Both the position numbers and the translations under genes were made by a program. A stretch of DNA of 64,000 nt, taken from the NCBI GenBank assembly GCA_014281115.1, contig JACONQ010000009.1, positions 1,116,001-1,180,000 of the forward strand, in the 5' to 3' direction. Below are positions 45,308-56,391 of this stretch, piece after piece. This DNA comes from Laburnicola sp. R22_1. Its lineage: Eukaryota; Ascomycota; Dothideomycetes; Pleosporales; Didymosphaeriaceae. The notes below the pieces were generated by a model. The model saw nothing but the letters and a program-made list of their open reading frames with translations. It ran no database searches and was not told the origin of the DNA. Every line of letters begins with the position of its first letter. The first letter of the stretch is position 1.

Positions 45308-47123
45308 ATGCTATCAACAGTCGCTTTGCCGTCTGCTTCGGCCTCGCAGCTCGTTCTCTACGGTGCCGTCACTCTCGTCGGATACGTAAGCTTTTCAATC
45401 TTCGACATCACTTTGCGGATAACTCAGATATCGCACGAGTAGATCGTTTCGCTTTGCATGTATCGCGTCTTTTTCCACCCGCTTGCAAAATATCCCGGTC
45501 CGCTGTTGTGGCAAGCATATACAGGAGATAGGTAGGTTAGCTTTCAACTCTTGCACATTCAACCAGATTTAGCTATGAAATAGGCACATATGGCACCTAC
45601 TCGATCACGAAAAGTACGGCCCAATCGTGCGCATAGCGCCCAATACGCTCTCCTTCAACACCGCCACAAGTCTCAATGCCATCTACGGCCCGCGAAGCGC
45701 AAACGTGAAGAAGGGAGAGTGGTACAAGACGTTCGATGTCGCGGCAGGGACGTACAGAAGCTTCACGGAGACGGATAGGGAGAAGCACGCCATCAAGCGG
45801 CGATGGATGAGCCCTGCGTTTTCGGCCGAGTCGATCAAGGCGAACGAGCCTCTCATCATCGATATCATCGAGCGTTTTTGCGAGTCGTTGAAACCGAAGG
45901 ATAGTGGCTGGGGCGAAAAGTGGAATGCGACGCAGCTCGCGACGTATTTGGGCCTCGACATGATGGGGGCGCTGGTGTTTGGGTACGATTTCAAGAGTGT
46001 GCATCAAGAGGAACATAGGGATCTTGCGAACTGCGTGCTTCCAGCTCAGAAGCTGCTATATTGGGTATGCGTACTACTTTCCATGTTCCAACTGTATTGA
46101 CGAGTCGTCTACCAGCTATCATACCTACCCATCGCATCCCTAGTACGCCCCTTCCTCCGCTCACGATTCTTCGAACTCCTCGGCGGCCAGCCAGTCCGCG
46201 ACAACAACCGGCTCATCGACTACGCAAAAGCCCAAGTGCAATCCCGTCTCTACACCGCCCAAGGAAACACCGTATACGAAGAATACATCAACCCAAACCG
46301 CATAGACTTCCTCTCCAAGCTCGTCGCCAACCAAGACCAAAAAACAGGCTGGCGCCCCACCCCCCTAGACCTCGACACCGAATCCCTCAACATGATCATC
46401 GCCGGCGCAGACCCCTTCAGCGAAGTCCTAGCCGGCACCCTCTTCTACCTAGTCCACAACCCCGAATGCCTCCAAAAAGCAACCCAAGAAGTCCGGTACG
46501 TACGCACGGTATATACACACCCCACTCCTTTCCACAACCGCATACATACTTACCCAACACCTCGCAGCTCCACCTTCCCCACCCCCTCAAAAATAACTTC
46601 TGGCCCCCTCCTCTCCTCATGCACCTACCTCACCGCCACCATCGAAGAATCCCTCCGTCGCCTCGCCCCCGTCCCCTCCCACCTCCCCCGCGTCATCCTC
46701 CCGGGCGGCATGACCATCGACGCCCACCCCCTCCCGCCCAACACCGTCGTCGGCGTCCCCTGCTACGCCATCCACCACAACGCCACCTACTTCGCTTCGC
46801 CCTTTACCTTCTCGCCCGACCGGTGGATCGCCTCGGAGTCGAACCCACAATCCGCCATCGACGAGATGCGCCGCGCGTTCGAACCGTTTGGCTTGGGGAC
46901 TAGGCAGTGTATTGGGAGGAATTTGGGGTATTTGCAGTTGAGGCTGGCGTTGGCGCATTTTCTTTGGAGGTTTGATGTTAGGGAGTGTGCGGGGGAGAGG
47001 GGGCGGGGGGCGGGGAGGAAGGGGCTGGGTGTGGGGAGGGAGAGGGTGGATGAGTTTCAGATGTGGGATGCATTGGGGGCGGTGAGGGATGGGCCGGTGG
47101 TGGAGGTTAGGTGGGCGCATTAG
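45308..47123 (+). CDS. Cytochrome P450 monooxygenase, 527 aa
   Basis: Five exons, 45308-45385, 45443-45531, 45584-46064, 46116-46495 and 46568-47123, phases consistent. Residues 1-26 form the N-terminal membrane anchor; YRVFFHPLAKYPGP is the usual proline-rich hinge of fungal microsomal P450s. The K-helix ExxR is EESLRR, the following PERF-like motif is FSPDRW, and the heme loop is FGLGTRQCIGRNL with Cys at about residue 457. The I-helix reads AGADPFSE: the conserved threonine pair of AGxDTT is replaced by Pro-Phe. The enzyme should sit in the ER membrane and use NADPH-P450 reductase. It is not next to a polyketide, peptide or terpene synthase, so the substrate is open. Confidence 0.88.
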
Positions 47124-47335
47124 AGGTCGGGGTGGCATGGGTTGGTTGAAGGGTTGGTTCAGAGCTGGGGGTATACTGCTGTGCACTCCGAAGAAGCTGA
47201 TGGCGTATTGGATCTCTTTACACGACCTTTACTAAGATATAAGTTCAGTGACTCTGCGTCGGTCTGCATGATGTAGCCCGCGTTGACTCGATGCCCACAC
47301 CGGCGTGATCAAATCCATTCCAACCCTCCATGTGC

Positions 47336-49119
47336 TCAATCATCCTCGGCAGACCCAAGGTTCAAGTGGCTCATACTGTCAACATTACTCGTCTCCGTCT
47401 GCGGTCCAAACCCTGCCTCAGCTGGCACCCTAACTCCAAACTGTCTTGCCTCACCAACCACCCGCTTCCTCTCCGCTTCCCTACCCGCCCCCTTCAAGTA
47501 CCTCCCCGCCGCTTCCCACAACTGCGTACTCCCAGCCTCATCCTCCTTATACATCTCCAACTCTGTCGCCCATCCCCCGTCCCGCTCCATCAGCGCAAAT
47601 CCAATCGCCGTCCGCGCGTGAATAAGGCCCACATCACTCGACCCCACAAACCCAGCGAAGAAATTCTCCCATTGCGTGTCCCTAGTGTCGCCCATGATCC
47701 TGATGCTGCGCATGCCCCAGAAGGCGGTTTCTTCCGGCTGATGGAGGTGCAGGTAGGCGAGGCACACGCGCGACACAAGGCGGATGCGCAAGATGACACG
47801 TACCACCATGCCCGATTGGCCAGAGTACCGACCTGTGGTGATGTCATGGTGGAAGAAGCCGTCGGCGAGGATGGTGCGGTTGCGGCCAGTGATTTTGACG
47901 TGGATTGCGTCGAAGGACTTGACGTAGGTGTCGAGCGCTTCTTGGGCGTGGTTCTCAGCGAGAAGCCGGTCGCCTGCTTCCATTAGGGCTGTCGCCGACT
48001 CACATGCCTCTTGAAGCGTCGGATAGGGGATTGCCATGGATTTGAGCAATTCGGCTACGATCCTCTCGTCGTAGCCTTCGAATTCCGTCTCATAGAGTCC
48101 TTTTACAAGTCCGAATGGCAATAGAAGCTGTTTCTGTAGAGCGGACGGTACCGGTCGAGGGTCTGCGGGGTCGTATGGGTCCCGCAATGAGAACGTGAGA
48201 CGTATCTGTGAGTTGAGGTTTGGGTAGCTGAGAGCAGAGTAGTACCTGCGGGTTCGACGTATGATGAGTAGGTGTGATATGGAGTTTGTGTTCCAGAACT
48301 AACTTACCAGACTTTAGTAAACAAAGGCAGGTCTTCGAGGAGCAGGATAATGGTGTGTTGGGTGACGGTGACCGAGTGCATCGGAGCGGTAAGCTGGACA
48401 GTAGCTGTATGGTGGTTGAAATTATCTGCACGAGCGCCAGCGGCGACAATGGGGACCTGGCCTAGCCGTTGCAATGCATGTCAGCAAAGTCTACTGGGAG
48501 GACATAGCCTAGGGGTTACTATGCCCATGCGATCTAGGGTATACGGAGAACGACCGCGCCCACGTACCTTCCGAGGATATGTGGTGAACTGCATCTTCAG
48601 TTAGTCTCCAAGTCTCCAAACGGCATCGTAGACTATCATACCGGCAGTCGGCCACGGCGTCTCCAGCCTCACAAAAACATTCTTCCTCCACATCCTCAAC
48701 GCCTCCAACCAAACCTGCCTACATGTCCTCAACAGCCCAAACTCAAAGCTGTACCTGCCAGCCATTCCCTCAAACATATCCACATCCAGTCTATCCTTGG
48801 GATCAAAGTACTCGGCGTACACTTGCTCTCTGAGCTCGAGCGGCAGGCGTAGGAAGGGAAACGGCTGTGTCGGAACGGGCTGCGACGGCTTCGGCGCTAC
48901 GGCTGCGCGGCGCAGCTGTTCGTCGAGTTCATCGAACAGGGCGAGGACGTCTGTGGAGATGCCTTCTCCCTCAAACTCGTCCATGTTGAGGTGTTCGAAG
49001 TAGAGGGCGTCGATAGTGTCGTTGACGGTGCCGGTGCCGTAGGTCGGGCTAGGTGGGGATGGCGGACCAGGCGGCTGTTCCACGGGCTCTCCGTCCCCGA
49101 GGTCTCGAGGATTCGCCAT
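47336..49119 (-). CDS. Fungal-specific hypothetical protein, 522 aa
   Basis: Four exons, 49119-48642, 48594-48568, 48461-48308 and 48245-47336. The second is only 27 nt, encoding nine residues (AVHHISSE), and is required for a continuous frame. The N-terminus is Pro-rich and acidic; residues about 85-160 (PFPFLRLPLELREQVYAEYF...) resemble the F-box-like start of many fungal proteins of unknown role (LPxELRxxIY). The rest is helical with a TPR-like feel (LHQPEETAFWGMRSIRIMGD). No catalytic motif recognised. It converges with the P450 gene. Family known to me only as 'hypothetical' in Pezizomycotina. Confidence 0.75.
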
Positions 49120-49520
49120 TGTTGATGAAATGTGGTAGCACACCGGAAGAGCATTCACACACGATGCCGAGGGCAAAGGCGAGGCGTTGCATGCACCAAA
49201 CCCCCGGCTGCCCGCATGGCCTAGGTCCGGGGCTAACCAACACCAAGTCCGTCATAGGAACAGGTGGACTCCACAACTTATAATAAAACTAACACAATCG
49301 ATTCTGTGACCTTTCATTGAGCAAGTTGAATATTATCCCAGATACATGTACTGAGAACGGAGCGCAACGGGTGAGGGCATCTTGGTACGCTCAACCTCTT
49401 ATTCACATGCAGTACCTATATAATACAATACCGTGCCGACCTAATGCAATTGCGTCTCTTTTAGACAAGAGTGGAAACGGTATACATGATTTTACATCCT
49501 CGACGCCATCCCAGAAAACA
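49120..49520. other. Intergenic between the hypothetical gene and TIM50
   Basis: Upstream region of the 522-aa protein and 3' region of TIM50. Nothing else supported. Confidence 0.4.
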
Positions 49521-51340
49521 TTACGACTTCTTCTCCACCGCCTGAGGTAGTGGCGATGGCGGCGACGTGGCAGGTGGTGCGTTGTGGGCAGCCTCTTGGG
49601 CCGCAGCACTGCCTCCGAACCAGCTCAACGCACCCGTCTTCATGTTCTTCACCTGCTCCTCCTGGAACTTCTTCTCCTCCTCAGCCATCTCCTTGAGCCA
49701 CTTCTCGCCGTTCTCCCGAATCTCCTTGTCCATCGTCTGGTACTGCTTCTGGCCGATCTCGCGGAACATGTCAATCATCATCTTGCCCTGCGCCATGCCC
49801 TCGGACATATTGGTACCATCGGCAAGTACCATGCCGCCCTTGTTGCCTCCCATGCCGAGGGCACCCATCAAAAAGCCGCCAGCGCTGCCCTTGCCTTTCT
49901 TTGCCTGATCCGCCTTCAAATCTTTCTGGAATTCGGCCCGGAGTTTCGCTTCTCGTAGCGCGAACTCTGTAGGAATATCCTTGCCCTCCATTGACTTGAG
50001 CGCTTTGCGCACGTCAAAGTTTCCGCCGCCTTGCTGGAGCATGGCGAGATATTCGAGGAAAGGAATGAGGGAAACGAGGCCCTTGTCGCCGAGCTGCCCT
50101 TTCCATTTGGGAAGTATAATGGCGTTCTCGGGCTGCAGCTTCACGTGCGAAGGATCGGTATCGATGATTATGGTTCTCGACAGGTCACGGTTGAGATGTG
50201 AGAGATCCTGTAAATGTCAGCAAGCTAAATGCATACCAGTGGTAGCATGCGTACCTTGATGTAGTCACCCTTTTCGTAGCGCGTCGCCTCGCGGAACAGA
50301 GGCCACATGACGATGCGGTAAGGGTCGAGTTTCCGAATGATAGGGTCGGCATCCATGGATTTGGCAGATGTGAAAATGACCAGCTCGTAGTACTGACTCA
50401 GGTATCGAAGGAAGTAGTCTACGCCAGGGCGCTTCACTACCCGCCAGCCGTGCTTCGTGGTCCACTCGGAGTGCACCAAGAGATCCTCCAAACTGAGGAC
50501 CAGCGTCAGCGGTGGCATCATCTCCACCTCTGGCAGGAGCTTGTTGAATGTTGGCTCAGTATAGTAGCCTAATTGGCCAGTGAGACGGGCATGTGCGCGC
50601 TTGTACATCAAGCTGGGCGTCCATCCTGAGGGCGCGTCTGGATGTGTTTTTTCTTCCTCGTCCGTCTCCCAGTTTCTGCACAAGTACACGCCCCCGACCG
50701 CTCCAAACAGGACGAATGCAAGATATGACCAGTTGGCGACCCGGTTGCGCCTCCGGTCAGTGCTCGTCTCGTAGGCGGATTTCGGAAGTTCGCCGCCTTC
50801 GCGGCCAGGCCCCGGTTCCCTCTCAGCGTCCTCGGTCGCATTGTCCGGGTCGCGGGCGCCCGTCTGCGACTTGGGCTCGGCGCCGCCAAATTCTGCTCCG
50901 AAAGTGGATGGAATGCCGTATCGTAGATCGGGCAGAGGTTTCTGCGGCTGCTGTGGGCTCTCTGTCGCTGGCTCTGTGTTCTCTTCTGGCGACTTGGGGC
51001 CAGAAAACTCGTCTTGTTCCTTCGCGTAGTCTCGCGCAGTCTCGGTCTCTCCAGATTTTGAAGCATTGGGAACAGTCCTTGAGGCGGCTGTTGGGGCGGT
51101 GTTGCGCTCCGGTGCAGCAGCCGCATCGAACTCGGGCTGCTCGTTGGGGTGGACGGGGTTTGGCTGTGCTTTGGTTGATTTATCGAACTTGATGGGATCG
51201 GAGCGCTTCCAGGTGTTTTTGCGGCCGGGCTTGTTCGCGTAGAAGCGTATCCGCTGCGAGGTCGAAGCGACGGGAGCTATGCGCGGGACGGCCAGGGCAG
51301 GCCGTGTGCGCAGGGTGCGAAGAGCTGCCCGCGAGAGCAT
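49521..51340 (-). CDS. TIM50: Mitochondrial inner-membrane translocase subunit Tim50, 590 aa
   Basis: Two exons, 51340-50255 and 50207-49521, phase 0, intron 47 nt. The first about 35 residues are basic and hydroxylated without acids (MLSRAALRTLRTRPAL...), a mitochondrial targeting sequence. A Pro/Glu-rich disordered stretch follows, then one transmembrane helix (YLAFVLFGAVGGVYL, about residues 208-223). The intermembrane-space part holds the FCP1/CTD-phosphatase-like fold with the degenerate LVLSLEDLLVHSEW where phosphatases have DxDxT, as in all Tim50, and WPLFREATRYEKGDYIKDLSHLNRDLS, another family hallmark. The C-terminal part is Gly/Lys-rich with a coiled coil. Tim50 passes presequence proteins to Tim23. 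Divergent from the mannosidase gene. Confidence 0.95.
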
Positions 51341-51836
51341 TATGGCGGATGGAAGGCGTATGGAAGGGGCGAACTACAAATTACAAAGCGTAGGCAGATG
51401 TACAATACATGGGAGGAAAAGAACTGGAGATGGCGCCGACGAGTCGCGAGATTGTTGGCATGACGCTATGTTGCGGTCTCCCGTCAAATAATTTTGTGAG
51501 CCGGTTATGTAAGCGAGGTCTGTCGAGCCACAGAGTCGCAACAGTTGCGCAAAATAAACTGGAGACTTTGTACAGCATGTGTTAGTCTATGATTTCGTCT
51601 TCAATTAGCTAGGTGCAGCTTTCTAGTATAGAGATACATATGGATATGTAGGTACCCGGCGAAGTATGTTGGCTTACTAACCCAGGAACATCTGAAAGCA
51701 ACAGAACAGGTGGCCCTCTTCGCATCCCGGCACACAACGACGCCATGCGCCGGCCTGGAGCTTGCTGACCCCGCTGGCTGGCCTCTCCTCCTTCTCCGTT
51801 CAAACCCCATGTCGCCAAATCGGGGTACTCTTGGGC
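51341..51836. promoter_or_regulatory. Divergent TIM50 / EDEM mannosidase promoter region
   Basis: Both genes begin outward from this region of about 500 bp. No individual site could be assigned with confidence. Confidence 0.45.
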
Positions 51837-54800
51837 ATGCACTCCTCTGGACCGCCTCTACGGCAATGCGCCCCAGAGCCCGGGGAAGCGTCCTTTCACC
51901 GGATATGGATGCTGCTGCTATGCGTCTGCTGCTGGGCGACGCTCGTACGTGGCATGACCGATGATACCATCTCGAGCCTGAGGTAGGGGTATTCTAGCGC
52001 ACAGGACACTTGTATACTGACATTGCCTAGACAAGAAACTATAGACATCTTCTACCATGGCTACGATAATTACATGAAATACGCCTTTCCCGAAGACGAA
52101 CTGCGTCCGCTTACCTGCGCACCCCTTACTCGTGACCGCCACAATCCCGCACATATCGAAGTCAACGACGTCCTGGGGAATTATTCGTTGACGCTGATTG
52201 ACAGTTTGTCGACACTCGCCATCCTCGCTTCTTCACCCCCACCGACAAAAAGTGGTCGCAACAAACCATTGGACGATTTCCAGGACGGGGTTCAGTCGTT
52301 GGTAGAAAACTACGGGGACGGTTCGAAAGGTCCGGAAGGCCAAGGGGCAAGAGCGCGGGGTTTCGACCTGGACAGCAAAGTGCAGGTTTTTGAGACCGTC
52401 ATACGTGGCGTGGGAGGGCTGCTAAGTGCGCACCAATTTGCTGTTGGGGACCTTCCCATCCGAGGCTATCCCGCAAAGGTGCAGAAGACGAGGGGAAAAG
52501 AGGGCATCTTTTGGCGGAACGGACTGGTATACGATGGACAGCTGCTCCGTCTGGCTACAGATCTTGCCGAGCGGCTAATGCCCGCTTTTCATACTCCGAC
52601 TGGCCTCCCGTATCCTCGAGTGAATCTTCGGTACGGTGTACCCTTCTACGCCAATTCGCCATACAACAATGACGCCGAGTATGGCCAGTGTAGCAAGGAC
52701 CGAAAAGATCAAGGGACCGAGGTCACCGAAACGTGCAGTGCCGGTGCTGGCAGCCTCGTACTGGAGTTCACTACACTCAGTCGCCTGACCGGGGATTCGC
52801 GCTTTGAAAATGCAGCCAAAGATGCCTTTTGGGCCGTCTGGTCGCGCCGAAGTACCATCGGGCTGATTGGAGCTGGCATAGATGCGGAAACGGGTCAATG
52901 GGTGTCGCCGTATACCGGTATTGGTGCTGGTATCGACAGCTTCTTCGAATACGCTCTCAAGTCGCACATTTTACTCTCCGGGTTACCCTACGGCACGGAA
53001 CACGCGCATCTCGACTCGCCGGACGCATTCCTTCGAGCATGGCAGGAGGCGCATGGTGCGATCAAACGACAAATCTATCGGGGAGCGCAGCATCATCATC
53101 CACATTACTTCCAAGTCGATCTTTATACTGGCGCCATGCGAGCTTTTTGGATTGACAGCCTGAGCGCGTACTACCAGGGCCTTTTGACCATGGCAGGGGA
53201 GTTGGATGAGGCTATCGAGACTCATTTGCTCTACACCGCTTTATGGACGCGATATTCCGCAATGCCTGAACGGTGGTCAACGGCGTCCGGGAACATCGAG
53301 AGTGGTCTGCGATGGTGGCCCGGACGGCCTGAGTTTATCGAGTCTAACTGGTACTTGTTTCGAGCAACGGAAGACCCCTGGTATTTGCATGTGGCTGAGA
53401 TGGTTCTACGTGACATCAAAAGGCGATGCTGGACGAAATGTGGTTGGGCCGGGCTACACGACGTGCGAAGCGGTGAACTGAGTGACCGCATGGAGAGCTT
53501 CTTTTTAGGTGAAACTGCAAAGTACCTCTTCCTGACCTTCGACATGTCACATCCACTCAACACGTGGGATGCCCCGTTCGTATTCACGACTGAGGGTCAT
53601 CCGTTGATCATCCCGACACGTTTGCGATCAGCAAAATCGGTCAGACGCAACGATCCAGTCCCTGGACCGCAGCCTGCTCCCGGTGTGTGCGCTCTACCTC
53701 CAGAACCTCTTCCATTCAGCATTTCTGCGACAGCCGCTCGATCCGACATCTTTCATGCCGCAAGGTTAGCGCGACTGCACCTCATGCCAACAATAGAAAC
53801 GCTGGAGTCACCTTTGGTAGAGTTTAGTGCCGACCATCCAAGTATCACCCTTTCTGATATTCGATCGCCTTCGAATTACACGTACTACCCATGGACTCTC
53901 CCACCTGAGCTTGTCCCTTACAATGCTATGAGTTCGAAGCTGGCTGTTCGCGCTACATTTGATCTCTCGTTTCCCAACCTGCCCAATGATTCCCAAATGG
54001 GAGCATTGCAGAGGGTACACGAAGGCATTCTCGTCAAATCTATGAGCGGAGTGCGGCTTGGTATGGTGAGGGAGCCAGATGCACTCCTCCCCCTACAGCA
54101 TGAAATTGCCATGGATGAACAATTTCGTATATATGCCATCTCCAATGTCGCGCTCGGTCGGGATGAAAAAGTATACATGTCTCGTTCGACCATCGATAGC
54201 TTCAATCCCTTGGATCCGTTCTTCACACGCTTGCGTGATGCGCATACAGTGGATCTTGTCATCGATGTTCCCCCTGAGCCAGTGACCAGGCCCTCGTCAG
54301 GTGCTCTCTCAGATTTACTCGAGGATGCGTTGGATGGTATGACCAATCTGACCAATTTTCAAATACTCGACCTGAATGTCGATGAAGATGCAACAGGAGG
54401 TGAATCATCGTACTTGTCTTCCCTCCTCCACTCACTGCAAGCATTACTGGCAGCTCCTTCAACAGCAACATCGTCACCCTCGCCAAGTTCAGATGCTCTA
54501 AAAGCTCAAACTACCCAACGGTTGGCTCTTCAAGGTACTTTACCGACTGGCCCCGGCTCGGCCCCACTCCCAGACGTGCCAGACCCGGACCTCGCCTACA
54601 GCGAGAACAACGTACTCAGCTGGTCGTCTATCTATATTCACCCGAATACGCTATGCGAAGAGCGACTACCGCTTGAGGTACCTAAGAGTTATCAGATCAT
54701 TGTCATCCCGCGTGGTGGCTGCTCTTTCTCGGCGAAGCTTCGCAACATACCTGCCTACCCACCGCAAAGCAGCAGCCTGCAGATGGTAGTCGTTGTGAGT

Positions 54801-55280
54801 TTTCCAGAGCACGAGGAACCCCAACATGACTTTCCATCTTCGACTAAGGAGGACAAGAACGAGGACATGCAATACGAAAATGAAGCACCAGAGCAGGCAA
54901 GCCAGGCTCAAGTTGCAGGCGAGCAAGCCGACGAGAAGAAGGGTACCAAACCTTCCACCACCGATAAAAAAGCAGCGAAGGAACACAAACCAAAGCCCAC
55001 GCAAGATTCAACAACCCACTCTAAAACTTCTTCCAAGAAAATGCCTCATTCCTCAACAAGCTCACAACGCCCAGTTCCTTTCAACCTCGTTCAACCCCTC
55101 CTCGACGAAACGCAATACACACCAGCCGGCATTCTCCGACCCCATCCTATACCACTTATCATGGTGAGCGGCGGCGACGAGACGATCGAGCTGCTCAGAA
55201 GAGCAGCTGGTGTAGGCGTTAGAAGGAAATACTTTTTCTCGAGTCAGGGCGTGAAGATTGGGAATCTTATTGTTTTGTGA
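51837..55280 (+). CDS. MNL1: ER degradation-enhancing alpha-mannosidase (EDEM/Htm1-like), GH47, about 1131 aa
   Basis: Two exons, 51837-51982 and 52031-55280. A hydrophobic segment at residues about 24-38 (MLLLCVCCWATLVRG) acts as signal peptide or anchor; initiation at that internal Met would give a more classical signal. The GH47 catalytic domain spans residues about 45-565, from YHGYDNYMKYAFPEDELRPL to the closing FTTEGHPL, with MKSH/SHILLSG and ESNWYLFRATED-type motifs. A region with IIVIPRGGCSFSAK (around residue 935) is a protease-associated-like domain, as in yeast Htm1 and EDEM3. A Lys/Glu/Gln-rich low-complexity stretch follows. The enzyme trims mannose from misfolded glycoproteins to mark them for ERAD. 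No HDEL-type signal is present. Confidence 0.92.
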
Positions 55281-56391
55281 TGGCGTGATGGGGGTGTGGG
55301 ATGGGAGGGGATGGGATGAGATGGGTTATGGGGGAGGGAGATTGGCGTTTTTGTTTTTAGGTGTGGGTGGGGGGTTAGACATGATTTGATTGATAGATGC
55401 ATTGGATGGTTGGTTGGTGTGGAGGATAAGTGTGGGGTCGGGGGTTTGTATAATTTTGGACTCTTTGGTAGATGGTGGGGTGTTTGTATATGTGTTGATG
55501 TTGTTGAATGGTATATCCAATGTGTGCAATGTGCCCTCGCTGAGACCTTGTTGAAAGTGGCCCTTTTAGATTTGCTGTCATGCGTGGAAAGCAGCGCAAG
55601 TCATGTCTGGGGGCTTGTTCATACTTCACACTGGCGTAGTTGTGGCCTTGTAAAATTTATATCTGACGTGGAAGGGGGTGGTTCGCAAATCATCAGCTCG
55701 ATCTAATTAGAGACATTAAACGTGTTTGTCTAAATGCAGTAACTTAGTAGGCGCGTAGGGTGTCGGGGCAGCTGCGTTATCGGGGCTACGCCGAGGTCCT
55801 GGATGTAGGACAACGGGACTGCATGTGTACTTGTAAGCAGTTGGGTAGTATGTGTAGAAAGTGTATATTGTAGAAGTATCTGTGTTCAGATGTGTATATG
55901 CCTGTGTATCGTACATGGAGTGATCAGAGGCTTGTATATAGTAGGAGAGCTGACTTATAAGACTAATATTGTTATATAATATAGCTCTAGGCTGCTTACA
56001 CACCTCCTTTAGGTTCGAAAGCATATTTAAAGCTGATATTGGCTATAGGTCCCCCTCTGCCTTTGTGTGGCAGCTGCATTTAGGTTAAGAACTAGTCTCT
56101 ATATTAGTGCAGTCCTAGGTAGGTAGCCGTCCGCCGTTGCAGTGTTAGTGGACCTCGCTCTATACTACAGGCGTCCCTAATAGTAGGACGTCTCCCAGAG
56201 CCAGTATTGAGATCCTAATTGCTTCGCGTTCTGTGCTGAGGTTGATAAGCCTTATAGGTAGAGCTTAATACATAATGCGAGCATGTTTGCTCTATGTATA
56301 AAGGTAAAATACAGCGTAAAGCTAAGTATATAATAGAGCTAAGTAAAGTGTAGGGGTACAGCGTAGAGCTGTGTACAGGATAGAGCTTAGT
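55281..56391. other. Gene end and AT-rich repeat DNA
   Basis: The first 400 bases are the G/T-rich 3' region of the mannosidase. From about 55720 the sequence becomes AT-rich with TAG/CTA-dense frames like those right of 60061, and probably is the 3' terminal part of the same mutated copia element, split off by the hAT insertion at 56392. LTR ends could not be fixed. Confidence 0.45.
56384..56391. repeat. hAT target-site duplication, left copy
   Basis: AGCTTAGT, identical to 60061-60068. Confidence 0.92.

Noticed and set aside
46061..46903. 280-codon frame rich in Pro, Arg and His
   Set aside because: Overlaps P450 exons and an intron in a different frame; composition is typical of a shadow.
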